From assembly GCF_002944315.1 (NCBI RefSeq), contig NZ_CP024311.1, positions 1,712,501-1,776,500 of the forward strand: a stretch of DNA of 64,000 bases, written 5' to 3'. Origin of the DNA: Rhizobium sp. NXC24. Lineage in GTDB: Bacteria > Pseudomonadota > Alphaproteobacteria > Rhizobiales > Rhizobiaceae. Positions 39,115 to 47,564 of the stretch are shown here, one piece after another (position 1 is the stretch's first letter; each line of letters begins with the position of its first letter). A model generated the notes under the pieces. That model ran no database searches, was not told where the DNA came from, and saw only the letters and a list, made by a program, of their open reading frames with translations. A program made the translations under genes and the position numbers.

Positions 39115-39261
39115 TGCTTCTTCCGGCTTGGACCCCCGAGCGCCGTGCGGTCGTCTGAACGCACACAGGACGCTCTACCGTTTGAATCGAGAATACCTCG
39201 TCCGTTTCAGATGATTCCAACTGAAAGCGGGATATTCTAATGCCATTCGCGGTCATAACGA

Positions 39262-39289
39262 ACGTCCGCCGGGAAAGCCCGGCGGACGT
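39262..39289 (-). terminator. strong hairpin between ugpB and ugpA
   Basis: ACGTCCGCCGGG (39262-39273) and CCCGGCGGACGT (39278-39289) form a perfect 12-bp stem with a four-base loop. There is no T tract on the minus strand. It probably stabilises the ugpB message or partly stops transcription, giving more binding protein than permease. Confidence 0.8.
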
Positions 39290-39311
39290 CGTCTATTCAC
39301 GGGCGAACTGC

Positions 39312-40664
39312 TTACGGCAGTTGCTTGCCCTTGTAGGTGGCTTCGAAGCGATCGAGAACAGCATTGCCGTTCTTGACGAGGTTGTCGATGCCTTCCTGGA
39401 CGCTGACCTTGTTGGCGAAGATGGCCTGCATCTGGTTGCCGAATTCAGCACGGATCTGCGTGAAGTTGCCGAGGCGGACGCCGCGGGTGATCGGGGTTGG
39501 CTCGGAAGCGGTCAAGCTGGCGATGGCGACTTCGCGGCCCTTATAGGGAGCCTTGTCGTAGAAGCCGGAGGACTTCATGAAGTCGAAGCCAGACTTCTTG
39601 ACCGGGATGTAGCCGGTGTTGGTGGACCAGAACAGAGCGGTTTCGGGCTTGCCGATGAAGTCGAGGAACGCTGCAGCGCCCTTGTATTCGTCAGACGACT
39701 TGCCGGAGAGAACCCAGAGCGAAGCGCCGCCGACGAGCGAATTCTTGCGCTCAGTACCGGCGTAAACCGGAAGCTCGGCAACATCCCAGTTCATGCCGGC
39801 CTTCTGCGTCTTGCCGACCGTGCCATGGTCGCCGACCGAGGTCATGATCATCTGGCAATCGCCCGCTGCAAAGGCCTGGACCATATCCTGGCCGAGATCC
39901 TTCGACTTGATCTTGATGAGGCCGGCGTCGTACCAGCTCTTGAGGTCGGTGACGTACTTGACGAACTTTGTCTTGTTGACGGTCAGGCGGGCGTCGAGGC
40001 CGTCATAGCCGTTGTTCTGGGTAGCGACCGGCTCGTTGTGGATGGCCGAGAACTGTTCCATCAACTGCCAGCTCTCGTTGCCGGAGATGTTGATGGCCAT
40101 CGGGCAATCATAGCCAGCGCCCTTCAGCGCCTTCATGTCGTCGGCGGCTTCTTCCCAGGTCTTCGGAGCGGCGGTCTTGCCGATCTTTGCGAAGGCGTCC
40201 TTGTTCCAGTAGAGCAGGGCGGTCGAAGAGTTGAACGGGAAGGAAAGCAGCTCGCCCTTCGAGGTGGCGTAGTAGCGAGCGATGCCGGGGAAATAGTCGT
40301 CCCACTTAACCTTGTAGCCGTTTTCCGACATCAGCTTGCCGACCGGATAATAGGCGCCGGAAAGCATCATGGTTGCGGTGCCGACGTCATAAACCTGCAC
40401 GATGGCCGGCTGCTTGCCAGCACGGAAGGCGGCAATGGTGTTTTGCAGAGCGGCGTCGTAGTTGCCCTGGCCGGTGCAGACGACCTGATAATCGGTCTGC
40501 GAATTGTTGAAGTTCGTGCACAGGGTCTGAACAACACGCTCCAGGTCGCCGGACAGGCCGAACCAGAAATCGAACTTGATCGGAGCAGCAGCAGCCGGCA
40601 GGGCCAGCGCTAAGCTCATGACGCCGGCGGCAGCCGCCGAAATGCAGTTATAAAATTTGGACAT
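39312..40664 (-). CDS. ugpB: glycerol-3-phosphate-binding periplasmic protein
   Basis: The 450-residue solute-binding protein begins with a signal peptide (MSKFYNCISAAAAGVMSLAL, cleavage after AAA) and is of the SBP_bac_1 type: IKFDFWFGLSGDLERV, YFPGIARYYATSKGE and FPFNSSTALLYWN are visible and characteristic of UgpB. It delivers glycerol-3-phosphate to UgpAE. The start at 40664 is chosen because a signal peptide follows at once and AGGGAT precedes. A weak Pho-box-like element lies upstream. Confidence 0.93.
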   Translation of the reverse strand: MSKFYNCISAAAAGVMSLALALPAAAAPIKFDFWFGLSGDLERVVQTLCTNFNNSQTDYQVVCTGQGNYDAALQNTIAAFRAGKQPAIVQVYDVGTATMMLSGAYYPVGKLMSENGYKVKWDDYFPGIARYYATSKGELLSFPFNSSTALLYWNKDAFAKIGKTAAPKTWEEAADDMKALKGAGYDCPMAINISGNESWQLMEQFSAIHNEPVATQNNGYDGLDARLTVNKTKFVKYVTDLKSWYDAGLIKIKSKDLGQDMVQAFAAGDCQMIMTSVGDHGTVGKTQKAGMNWDVAELPVYAGTERKNSLVGGASLWVLSGKSSDEYKGAAAFLDFIGKPETALFWSTNTGYIPVKKSGFDFMKSSGFYDKAPYKGREVAIASLTASEPTPITRGVRLGNFTQIRAEFGNQMQAIFANKVSVQEGIDNLVKNGNAVLDRFEATYKGKQLP

Positions 40665-40730
40665 ATCCCTATTTCCTTTTGAAAGCGCGGAACCGGTGGG
40701 CCTTGCGCAAGTTCGCGGCAGCGGCGTTAT

Positions 40731-40748
40731 AGACAAGCTGTGTGACAG
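40731..40748 (-). promoter_or_regulatory. weak Pho-box-like element upstream of ugpB
   Basis: On the minus strand CTGTCAC, a good PhoB half-site, is followed by CTTGTCT; the two TGTC cores are 12 bases apart rather than 11. Regulation by phosphate starvation is known for ugp genes, so a PhoB site is expected, but this match is imperfect. Confidence 0.35.
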
Positions 40749-40904
40749 TTTGTTGTGGGCGGAAACCTCTCGTCCGCCGGCAGTTTTGCGCCTTTGCGAA
40801 CGCTTTTAAAGGGCTATCGCGGATTAATCCTTTAGGAGGGGAAGACGGCGTCTTATGTATCGCATAAGGTGCATCTAATATTTTGATATGGAGAGGAGTC
40901 GCGC

Positions 40905-41030
40905 ATGGGTCGCAGATCCCCGCGCCTCATCAGAATGGAACGATATATAATGAGGGAGCTGCTTCTGATCATGGCGGCGCTCACCTTAATGGCGCTCGGC
41001 CCTTTGACGCTGCTGATTGCAGGATATTGA
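40905..41030 (+). CDS. 41-residue single-helix membrane peptide
   Basis: A short frame from ATG 40905 to TGA 41030 has GAGAGGAG upstream. The product has a basic N-terminus (MGRRSPRLIRMERYIM) and one hydrophobic helix, LLLIMAALTLMALGPLTLL, ending AGY. It has the look of a small inner-membrane protein with N-in topology. I do not recognise it. It is 97 bases before the acetyltransferase gene on the same strand. The coding call rests on the ribosome binding site and the membrane-type composition. Confidence 0.5.
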   Translation: MGRRSPRLIRMERYIMRELLLIMAALTLMALGPLTLLIAGY

Positions 41031-41127
41031 GGGGCGCAGACTGAGCCGTGAGCTCCCCTTGCCGCCCGCCTGGATCGTGTGCATGATCACCCCGATATGG
41101 TGACGGAGGCGTCGGGGGAGCGGATCA

Positions 41128-41685
41128 ATGGGCAGAAGCGAGCGACAGAAGATGGCGGCGGGAGAATGGTATCGCTGCCTCGATCCGGAACTTGATGCCC
41201 TGCGCGCACTTGCCCGGGAGGCTGTGCATCAGCATAACACCATGCCGCCGGGTGAGCGCGGCGGTATTGGTCCCGCGCTGTCCATGCTGTTTGCCGATGT
41301 GGGCGAGGGCGTGTTCATCGAAGCGCCGTTTCATTGCTCCTATGGCATGAACATCTCGCTCGGCCCGCGCGTCTATTTCAATGCCGGATGCACTATTCTC
41401 GATAACGCCCCGGTGCGCATCGGCGGCGGCAGTATGCTGGGGCCGGGTGTTCACATATATTGTGCCGAGCACCACAAGGATCCGGTGCAGCGGCGCGCAG
41501 GGTTGGAAATCACGCGGCCGGTTGAGATCGGCCGGGATGTCTGGATCGGCGGCGGCGCCATCATCCTCGGCGGGGTAACCATCGGCGATGGAGCGATCGT
41601 CGGAGCAGGCGCCGTCGTTACCAAGGATGTCGCGGCAGGTACGACCGTGATAGGCAATCCTGCGAGGGCTTTGCACGCCAAATAG
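41128..41685 (+). CDS. maltose/nodulation-type O-acetyltransferase
   Basis: The 185-residue left-handed beta-helix enzyme has an N-terminal Mac domain ([20 protein letters not shown]) and hexapeptide repeats, with the catalytic His in YCAEHH and the [20 protein letters not shown] coil. It transfers acetyl from acetyl-CoA to a sugar, like LacA, Maa or NodL. NodL acts on Nod-factor glucosamine, but there are no nod genes here, so the general sugar acetyltransferase is safer. It is convergent with the small membrane gene that follows. Confidence 0.9.
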   Translation: MGRSERQKMAAGEWYRCLDPELDALRALAREAVHQHNTMPPGERGGIGPALSMLFADVGEGVFIEAPFHCSYGMNISLGPRVYFNAGCTILDNAPVRIGGGSMLGPGVHIYCAEHHKDPVQRRAGLEITRPVEIGRDVWIGGGAIILGGVTIGDGAIVGAGAVVTKDVAAGTTVIGNPARALHAK

Positions 41686-41695
41686 GCGACGGACA

Positions 41696-42010
41696 TCAAT
41701 CCGTCGGGCGCCGCCGTTTTGTCCACCACACGGCAAGGCGTCGTCGCCACCGCCTTACGAGCGGCAGATCATGTGACAACAGGATGAAGCCAAGCGGCAG
41801 CATCCAAAAGCCGAGGATGGGTAGGAAGCCGAGAAGGCCGCCGAGGATCAACGCAAGGCCGATGCCAAGCCGGGCAAGCCTCGATTGCGGAAGCGGAATA
41901 CGAATTGAGCCAAGGACGAGCTCATGTGTGGTATGATCTATTCCGAAACGCCGCGCCTTTCCGTTGCCGTTGCGATCGGTCTTTTCTTTGGTTCTGGCTT
42001 GATCGGTCAT
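41696..42010 (-). CDS. small membrane protein, PGPGW-like
   Basis: The 104-residue product (start MTDQARTKEK at 42010) has a polar N-terminal half and a hydrophobic segment LGIGLALILGGLLGFLPILG continuing to FWMLPLGFILLS, then a basic tail LVRRWRRRLAVWWTKRRR. The two short helices with Gly/Pro between resemble the PGPGW membrane family. No function is known. The start is placed at the second reasonable Met because the earlier frame is Phe/His/Pro-rich and overlaps a region near tRNA-Asn. Confidence 0.7.
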   Translation of the reverse strand: MTDQARTKEKTDRNGNGKARRFGIDHTTHELVLGSIRIPLPQSRLARLGIGLALILGGLLGFLPILGFWMLPLGFILLSHDLPLVRRWRRRLAVWWTKRRRPTD

Positions 42011-42127
42011 CCACAGGAAATGGTAAGGCGACGAAATAATACAAGGGAAATGGATTTTTTTGAAAAAACCGCTTGGCAAATCGGGAAAGCATTTGTATTA
42101 CCCCGCTCACACCGCGCCAAGCGGTAT

Positions 42128-42202
42128 TCCCTGGTAGCTCAGCGGTAGAGCATTCGACTGTTAATCGACAGGTCGCCGGTTCGAATCCGGCCCGGGGAGC
42201 CA
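42128..42202 (+). tRNA. tRNA-Asn (anticodon GTT)
   Basis: The 75-base gene runs from TCCCTGGTAGCTCAG to CCGGGGA, discriminator G and encoded CCA. The anticodon loop ACTGTTAATC gives GTT. All stems pair. Confidence 0.97.
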
Positions 42203-42232
42203 GTTTATTCAGCTTAGTAGCTGACTTTATTG

Positions 42233-42272
42233 TAGGAGCCGGTTCTTGATTGAACCGGCTCCTAATTTTATT
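42233..42272 (+). terminator. terminator downstream of tRNA-Asn
   Basis: TAGGAGCCGGTTC (42233-42245) and GAACCGGCTCCTA (42252-42264) form a perfect 13-bp stem with loop TTGATT, followed by ATTTTATT. Confidence 0.92.
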
Positions 42273-42523
42273 CTAATGGTTCTTTCGCTAAGCGATTGTT
42301 TTTCCTCGAAAGATTAAGTGCTTCCTCGTCATCAGCTTCCGCGCTGCCCCGAGACGGGCGGAGCGAGGTCCGGCCTGGTTTAGCTGAATCGCTATCGAGC
42401 TAGGCGTATTAGCCGAGCGCTCGGACGGTTGTCCTACTCCGATTTACCTATTGCAGAATTTTGCAGCCGCGCCATATTCTAGTTCATGGACCATTTCGAT
42501 CGCTGACCGCGGAGGTACCGGCA

Positions 42524-42727
42524 GTGTCGAACTGGAGCATGAAAGGCCGGCGCGAGGCATCGCTCGGCCTTTCTGTTTTAATGGAGCGCGGCCTTTCCGC
42601 TCGGGTCGCCCAATCTGTCGCCAAACCGCTCGATCACGAGCGTAGCGAAGCCATGAAGCAGGCGACGGAACAGGATCATCGATCAGAAGAAATCATGCGG
42701 CGCGTGGCCGGTGATAGCCTGGGCTGA
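42524..42727 (+). CDS. 67-residue hypothetical protein
   Basis: The frame starts with GTG 42524 and has GGAGG exactly eight bases upstream. The product begins MSNWSMKGRREASLGLSV and is polar and charged, with a probable amphipathic helix (LDHERSEAMKQATEQDHRSE). There is no signal peptide or membrane segment. I do not recognise it. The region is otherwise free of genes from the tRNA-Asn terminator onward (42273-42523 shows nothing). Confidence 0.5.
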   Translation: MSNWSMKGRREASLGLSVLMERGLSARVAQSVAKPLDHERSEAMKQATEQDHRSEEIMRRVAGDSLG

Positions 42728-42905
42728 AACGGGCTGTCGCGGCTTTCTCTTCGCGCCCAGCGTGGCGTTCTCACGCACTCTTCCCGCAGGTTCGGCTGCT
42801 CTCGAAAATGTGAGGATACATTCATGTAGCGTTAATCTGAACGGGCGCAAAAACGTCGTGCGCCTATCGCGCAGCATATTCCCCCAAATGCTTTAGAGGT
42901 TCGAA

Positions 42906-43088
42906 ATGAAAAACCTGATTCTTGCTTCCGCCGTTGCCCTAGCTTCCTTCGTCGGCATCAGCACGCAGTCTGAGGCGGCCACGATCGTGCATGTCGACGA
43001 TCATCATCACCATCATTGCGTTGTGAAGACCGTACGGCACCATGTTCATGGCCATTGGGTTGTCCGCAAGGAACGCGTCTGCCGTTGA
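42906..43088 (+). CDS. small exported histidine-rich protein
   Basis: The 60-residue product has a clear signal peptide (MKNLILASAVALASFVGIS, cleavage likely after SEA) and a mature part of ~35 residues with the run HVDDHHHHHCVVKTVRHHVH and a terminal Cys. Two cysteines and about ten histidines suggest periplasmic metal binding (zinc, copper or nickel) or a disulfide-linked peptide. GAGG lies upstream of the ATG. No homolog is recalled by name. Confidence 0.75.
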   Translation: MKNLILASAVALASFVGISTQSEAATIVHVDDHHHHHCVVKTVRHHVHGHWVVRKERVCR

Positions 43089-43266
43089 TCCTGTCGCTGC
43101 TTCGAACTGCCGGCCGTTAGCGCCAGAAAAATAGGCCCGGCCGTTGCCGCATATATCGTCGGCAACGGCCGGAATGTTTTTGGGATATGGGCACAAGCAT
43201 CCGCTCTTTGCGGCAATCGCATCCGCCGCTTTGACGCGTAACGAATTCGGCACTTGTCGCTATGGA

Positions 43267-43584
43267 TTACCGGAATTCGAAGTAGATGCCTCCGTGGTGC
43301 CGGTGATGGTAGCGGCGATATCGCCAGTCATCATCATCATAGTAACGGCGGCGATCCCAGCGGCTATCGCGCCAGTAGCGGTGGTGGTAGTGGCGATCAC
43401 GCCAATATCGCCCATCGTACCAATCCTGGTTTCGTCGGGATCCGCGCTCCTGAACCAGAATGACGCTGGAAAGGCTAGGCGAGGGCGAGCTTGTCAACGG
43501 CATTGCCGTTGCCGGAACCGCGGCGGCCAGCACTGTTCCCATAGCAAGTGAGGCTGCCAGGGCTATCGAAGCGAAGTGTCTCAA
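43267..43584 (-). CDS. small exported Arg/Tyr/His-rich protein
   Basis: The 105-residue product has a signal peptide (MRHFASIALAASLAMGTVL, cleavage near ATAM) and a low-complexity C-terminal half built of RYWRDRHYHHRYWRDSRWD-like units and a run of Asp. It ends GGIYFEFR. Such proteins are common in rhizobia and sometimes grouped near BA14K, but the defining BA14K segment is not seen. It probably sits in the periplasm or envelope. GAGTCG precedes the ATG. Confidence 0.7.
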   Translation of the reverse strand: MRHFASIALAASLAMGTVLAAAVPATAMPLTSSPSPSLSSVILVQERGSRRNQDWYDGRYWRDRHYHHRYWRDSRWDRRRYYDDDDWRYRRYHHRHHGGIYFEFR

Positions 43585-43793
43585 AGCATCGACTCCTTGT
43601 TTGGACCAACGTCCCTTCAGGACTTAACGCTGCGATGGCCGCAAAGTTCCCCTTTAAGTTACCTGAGTGTCAATTGCAACGTATGGTATAGTGGTGGCAA
43701 TAAGAATGCCGCCTGCCGAAAGTAGTGTCTTCCGCTGTCCCGGTGGGGGATCAGGTGGGGCCGAGGTTATATATTCGGGAGGCGATCGGCATA

Positions 43794-43826
43794 GAAAAGG
43801 GGCCTAGCAGGGAAAGCTAGGCCCCT
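43794..43826 (-). terminator. terminator of the porin gene
   Basis: AGGGGCCTAGC (43798-43808) and GCTAGGCCCCT (43816-43826) form a perfect 11-bp stem; on the minus strand it is followed by TTTTC, 34 bases after the porin stop. Confidence 0.93.
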
Positions 43827-43859
43827 CTCTTCTCTGATCGGAGGTCAATTCAGATCAGG

Positions 43860-44963
43860 TCAGAAGTTGCGCTCGAAGCGGAGGATGCCGGAGACGGTAT
43901 CGTCCTTGGCATAATCATAGTGAACGTAAGTCACTTCCGGCTCGATCAGCAGATCCTTGACCGGATTGAACTTGAGGTTCGAGGTCGCTTCGAAGATCTT
44001 CGAGTCAGTGTAGGCAAGCTGCACGTTCCACTTCAGCTTGTCGTTGATCGGAACGCCAACGCCACCCCAAACAGCCCAATCACCCCAACCGCATTTGGAT
44101 TCGTTCACAGTGCCGTTCGGCGCCGTGCAAGCGGAGATATCCTGGTTGGTACCGGCATACTTGTTGAGCTTGTCGCCGTCGGTGTTCCAGCCGCCCATCA
44201 AGAAAGCCGAAAATGCACCGAAGTCCGCATCGACGCGGGCCTTGACAGCACCTTCTTCGACGATCGAGTCATAACCGCCGACAACCTTGAAGGACCATGC
44301 ACCGGCTTTGTAACCAGCACCGGCCACGACGTCCGGCGCGTAGTGATCGGCCTTGTCATCCGTCCACCAGCTTGCGCCGTAAGAAGCGCCCGAGCCGCTG
44401 GAATTGGAATCTTCGAGCGAGATGACCGCCGTGAAGCCGTTGCCGGCGTCATAGTTGTAGGTCAACTGGTTCAGTTCGTACGGACCGTCATAGATCACAT
44501 CGTCGTTGATGACGTCGCCGGCGTAACCGATGTAGAGGTTGTAGGCCGAGTCCTTCTTACCGACGGTGAAGCCACCGAGGCTGATGTAGGACCACAGCAG
44601 GTTGGTGCTGGTGGAGTTGCCGTCGTTCCAGTCCCAGCGAACGATGGTTTCTGTCTTCAATGGACCGTATTCGGTGTCGGTCGCGGTATCGACGTTCAGC
44701 TCGGCGCGGGTGTGCCAGAGCGTGCCCTGGTGGCTGTCACGGTTGTAAGCGTTGTACCACTCACCTTCCGTACGAACCTTGCCGCCAACCTTGAGGCAGG
44801 TTTCGGTGCCCGGAATGAAGAAGTAGCCTGCACCGTATGCGTCGCAGATGCGAACGTATTCGAGGGGCTCCGGCTCGGCGGCGACAATGGCGTCGGCCGC
44901 GTGAGCGCCGGATGCTGCTGCAAGCGCGGCAGCGGAGCCGAGAAGAAGGCTCTTGATGTTCAT
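43860..44963 (-). CDS. outer-membrane porin, RopA type
   Basis: The 367-residue product is a Porin_2 family trimeric channel. The signal peptide MNIKSLLLGSAAALAAASG is cleaved after AHA. The mature start has EPLEYVRICDAYGAGYFFIP with the conserved Cys, paired with TETCLKVGGKVR, and the chain ends with the phenylalanine typical of outer-membrane beta-barrels (LRFERNF). GGAG lies five bases before the ATG. The upstream 390 bases carry no other gene. Rhizobia have several copies of this gene, so the exact paralogue is not assigned. Confidence 0.95.
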   Translation of the reverse strand: MNIKSLLLGSAAALAAASGAHAADAIVAAEPEPLEYVRICDAYGAGYFFIPGTETCLKVGGKVRTEGEWYNAYNRDSHQGTLWHTRAELNVDTATDTEYGPLKTETIVRWDWNDGNSTSTNLLWSYISLGGFTVGKKDSAYNLYIGYAGDVINDDVIYDGPYELNQLTYNYDAGNGFTAVISLEDSNSSGSGASYGASWWTDDKADHYAPDVVAGAGYKAGAWSFKVVGGYDSIVEEGAVKARVDADFGAFSAFLMGGWNTDGDKLNKYAGTNQDISACTAPNGTVNESKCGWGDWAVWGGVGVPINDKLKWNVQLAYTDSKIFEATSNLKFNPVKDLLIEPEVTYVHYDYAKDDTVSGILRFERNF

Positions 44964-45357
44964 AATAACTCCAATCTTTTCCTGATTGGGCATGAGATAT
45001 CGCGCCGAAAAGACGACGTGCCCAACCCCATCCCGTTCATGTTCCCTATCAGTAGGTGCGAAGTAATAAGCCTCGCGAACTATTTCCTGAACCCGTCTCA
45101 ATGATTTGACAAGATACTAAGACTGACGAACTATTCGCACGCTACTCGAAAAAGAATCTTGTCGCAAAAATGACGCAATCCGCCAATTGGCGGCCTTCGG
45201 AGGTTTAGTTGGTGCTTAATAAATCGTTAAGCTTTGCCGCGCCTTGCCGAGTTCATAGGCTGGAAATCAAGTTATTTGATCATCAGCCGCGATAGGTCTT
45301 GCGCTCCAATAAGATTCGTTCTAAACGCCCGCCATCACTCGCCTTTACAAATCGGAT
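44964..45357. other. gene-free region between porin and tRNA-Cys
   Basis: No gene was recognised in these 394 bases. The AT-rich part at 45110-45260 is the probable porin promoter region and may carry regulator sites; none could be named. Confidence 0.5.
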
Positions 45358-45431
45358 GGCCTCGTGGCGGAGTGGTTACGCAGAGGACTGCAAATCCTTG
45401 AATCCCGGTTCGATTCCGGGCGAGGCCTCCA
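45358..45431 (+). tRNA. tRNA-Cys (anticodon GCA)
   Basis: The 74-base gene runs from GGCCTCGTGGCGGAGTGG to CGAGGCC, discriminator T and CCA. The anticodon loop ACTGCAAATC gives GCA, and all stems pair. Confidence 0.97.
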
Positions 45432-45697
45432 TCCTTCTCCTATCTCATCTCTAATTGGTTGATTTCGGCCCGCCTTTTGGAAGATGTGGCAGTTTGTTCC
45501 TGCTTTAGCGTCCATTGGCTTCGGGTTGAGGCATCGATTTGACTGGCACAATAGGGAACGCCTGTTGTTGCGCCGCGACGCCATGCCATGAATCTCTGCG
45601 CCCGACGCTGCGATGCCTTGAAAGCGTAGCCGCACGCGATTAAGACACGCTGAGCATACAGCAACCCCGGCTTTGCCTTTGGGCGCGAGAGGATATG

Positions 45698-46366
45698 ATG
45701 GATTTCGAAGCAGCACGCGTGAAAATGGTCGAGAACCAGATCCGCACGACGGATGTCACCTCCCATTCCGTGTTGAACGCGTTTTTGACGGTACCGCGCG
45801 AGAATTTCGTGCCGGAGAAGTCGAAGCTCCTGGCCTACATCGACAATGACATTGAGGTCAGCCCCGCAGCTTCCGGCAAGCCGGCGCGTTTCCTGATGGA
45901 AGCCTCGCCGCTGGCAAAGCTGCTGCAGCTCGGTGAAATCACCAAGGAAGACAAGGTTATCGATGTCGGCTGCGGCACGGGTTACGTCTCGGCACTCCTG
46001 TCGATCCTTGCAGGCACCGTTGTCGCACTTGAATCCGATGAGGCGCTGGCTGCAGAAGCCAAGGCCAATCTCGCCGCGCTCGGTCAGGCAAACGTGACCG
46101 TCGTTACCGGCGAGTTGGAAAAGGGCCATGCCGGCAGCGGTCCCTATGACGTGATTTTCGTCGATGGTTCGGTCGAAGAAGTGCCGCAGGTGCTTCTTGA
46201 CCAGCTTGGCGAAGGTGGCCGGTTGATCGTCGTCCTCGGCTATGGCCACGCCGCGCGCGCCACCGTCTTCATACGCGAGCGTGGCGCCCTTTCCGAAAAC
46301 GTCTTCTTCAACGCTTCGGTCAAACCGCTGCCGGGCTTTGCCAAGGCCAAGGCATTCGTATTCTGA
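45698..46366 (+). CDS. pcm: protein-L-isoaspartate O-methyltransferase family protein
   Basis: The 222-residue SAM enzyme has VIDVGCGTGYVSALLSILAG as the SAM loop and the N-terminal MVENQIRTTDVTSH and VPRENFVP of the rhizobial PCMT group. It repairs isoaspartate in aged proteins, though this group is divergent from E. coli Pcm. The second of two adjacent ATGs (45698) is preferred because GAGAGG is five bases upstream. It is followed by a terminator, then popZ. Confidence 0.9.
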   Translation: MDFEAARVKMVENQIRTTDVTSHSVLNAFLTVPRENFVPEKSKLLAYIDNDIEVSPAASGKPARFLMEASPLAKLLQLGEITKEDKVIDVGCGTGYVSALLSILAGTVVALESDEALAAEAKANLAALGQANVTVVTGELEKGHAGSGPYDVIFVDGSVEEVPQVLLDQLGEGGRLIVVLGYGHAARATVFIRERGALSENVFFNASVKPLPGFAKAKAFVF

Positions 46367-46396
46367 CCGCTTAAGCGGTTGAACCATCCTTTTGAG

Positions 46397-46421
46397 ACGG
46401 GCGCTTCGGGCGCCCGTTTTT
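46397..46421 (+). terminator. terminator of pcm
   Basis: ACGGGCGC and GCGCCCGT form an 8-bp perfect stem with loop TTCGG and five T residues, 31 bases after the stop. Confidence 0.92.
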
Positions 46422-46608
46422 CGTTGGGCATTTGGAGAGAGAAGTCCACAATATCAGGTGATTCGCAGCCACCGTAACAAAACTGTGCATCAGGTGGCTT
46501 AGTGCTATCGCGGTGATTTTTTTCCCAAGGGTAGTATTCTACGCTGGCGCTGATTCGGGCGCTGCTTTGGCGGGAATCCGGTCGTTGTCTGGGAAAACGG
46601 GGATGAAT

Positions 46609-47538
46609 ATGGCTCAGCCAAGTGTAGTGCGTGAACCGTCCATGGAAGAGATTCTGGCGTCGATCCGCCGGATCATCGAGAACAACGAGCCCGGCGCCGG
46701 CAAATCCATTTCGCCGTCTCTGCCTGCTGTTTATACCCTTGCCGATGATGAGCAGGATGACGATATCCACCTGACGGTCGATGATCAATTTGCTGCTGCC
46801 GAAATGGATGACGTGCCGTCGGCCGCAGCCGCTGTCCCCGAGCCGCGTTTTGTCGCCGCCAATTCGCAGATTCCGATGCGCGAGCCGGAAGCGCCCGCCC
46901 GCACCATGTCGCTCGCCGATGTCGCCGCGCGCGTTCGTGCCGCTTCCGAGCGCAATGCCGCACAACTGAATTCGGCGCGCGAAACGCCGCAACCGCGCGA
47001 ATTGCCGCCGGCCATGGCCGCGCGTCTTGCCGAGCCGCGTGTCGATCCGGTCGCCGACGTGCCCTTGCGTAGCGCGATCGCCGAAGCGCCTGCACCGGCA
47101 GTGACCTCGCCGGTCGTGGCCCCGCCCGCCGCTGCCCTTCTCGCCGAAGCTGTGGTTGCACCAGCCAAGATCGAACCACAGCCTGAGTCGATCGAAGAGC
47201 GCAAGGCTGCTGCCATTGCTCCTACTGCGGCCGCTTCAGTTGAGATGCCGGTTTTCAATCAGCCGCCATCTACGACAGCCGCGGATCGCTACCTGCCGCA
47301 AGTGCAGGCTGAGCTTACATCCTCGTTGATGTCGGAAGCGGCCGGTGCGCAGGTTGCCCGTTCCTTCGGCGAGCTCGCGGCTGCCATCGACGGCAGCGAG
47401 CGCCGGTCGCTTGACGAAATCGCCCAGGAGATGCTGCGGCCGATGCTGCAGGAATGGCTGGACGATAATCTGCCGACTCTGGTCGAGCGTCTCGTGCGCG
47501 AGGAAATCGAACGAGTGGCCCGCGGCCCGCGTCGCTGA
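46609..47538 (+). CDS. popZ: polar organising protein PopZ (DUF2497)
   Basis: The 309-residue product has the N-terminal motif EPSMEEILASIRRIIE (residues ~9-24), a long disordered Pro/Ala/Glu-rich middle and the C-terminal oligomerisation helices LDEIAQEMLRPMLQEWLDDN and LVERLVREEIERVAR. This is the PopZ layout: the protein forms a polar matrix that anchors the chromosome and recruits cell-cycle proteins. In Agrobacterium and relatives it marks the growing pole. The start MAQPSVVREP follows the family; an ATG two codons earlier is also possible. It lies upstream of valS. Confidence 0.92.
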   Translation: MAQPSVVREPSMEEILASIRRIIENNEPGAGKSISPSLPAVYTLADDEQDDDIHLTVDDQFAAAEMDDVPSAAAAVPEPRFVAANSQIPMREPEAPARTMSLADVAARVRAASERNAAQLNSARETPQPRELPPAMAARLAEPRVDPVADVPLRSAIAEAPAPAVTSPVVAPPAAALLAEAVVAPAKIEPQPESIEERKAAAIAPTAAASVEMPVFNQPPSTTAADRYLPQVQAELTSSLMSEAAGAQVARSFGELAAAIDGSERRSLDEIAQEMLRPMLQEWLDDNLPTLVERLVREEIERVARGPRR

Positions 47539-47564
47539 CAGCCTGAGCCCCGGGTAGACGATCC

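Noticed and set aside
39240..40613. 457-codon plus-strand frame
   Set aside because: Antisense to ugpB; compositional shadow.
41128..41685. Assignment of the acetyltransferase as nodulation gene nodL
   Set aside because: The fold fits, but there are no nod genes or nod box nearby; the general sugar acetyltransferase is equally likely.
43920..45104. 394-codon plus-strand frame
   Set aside because: Antisense to the porin gene and its leader.
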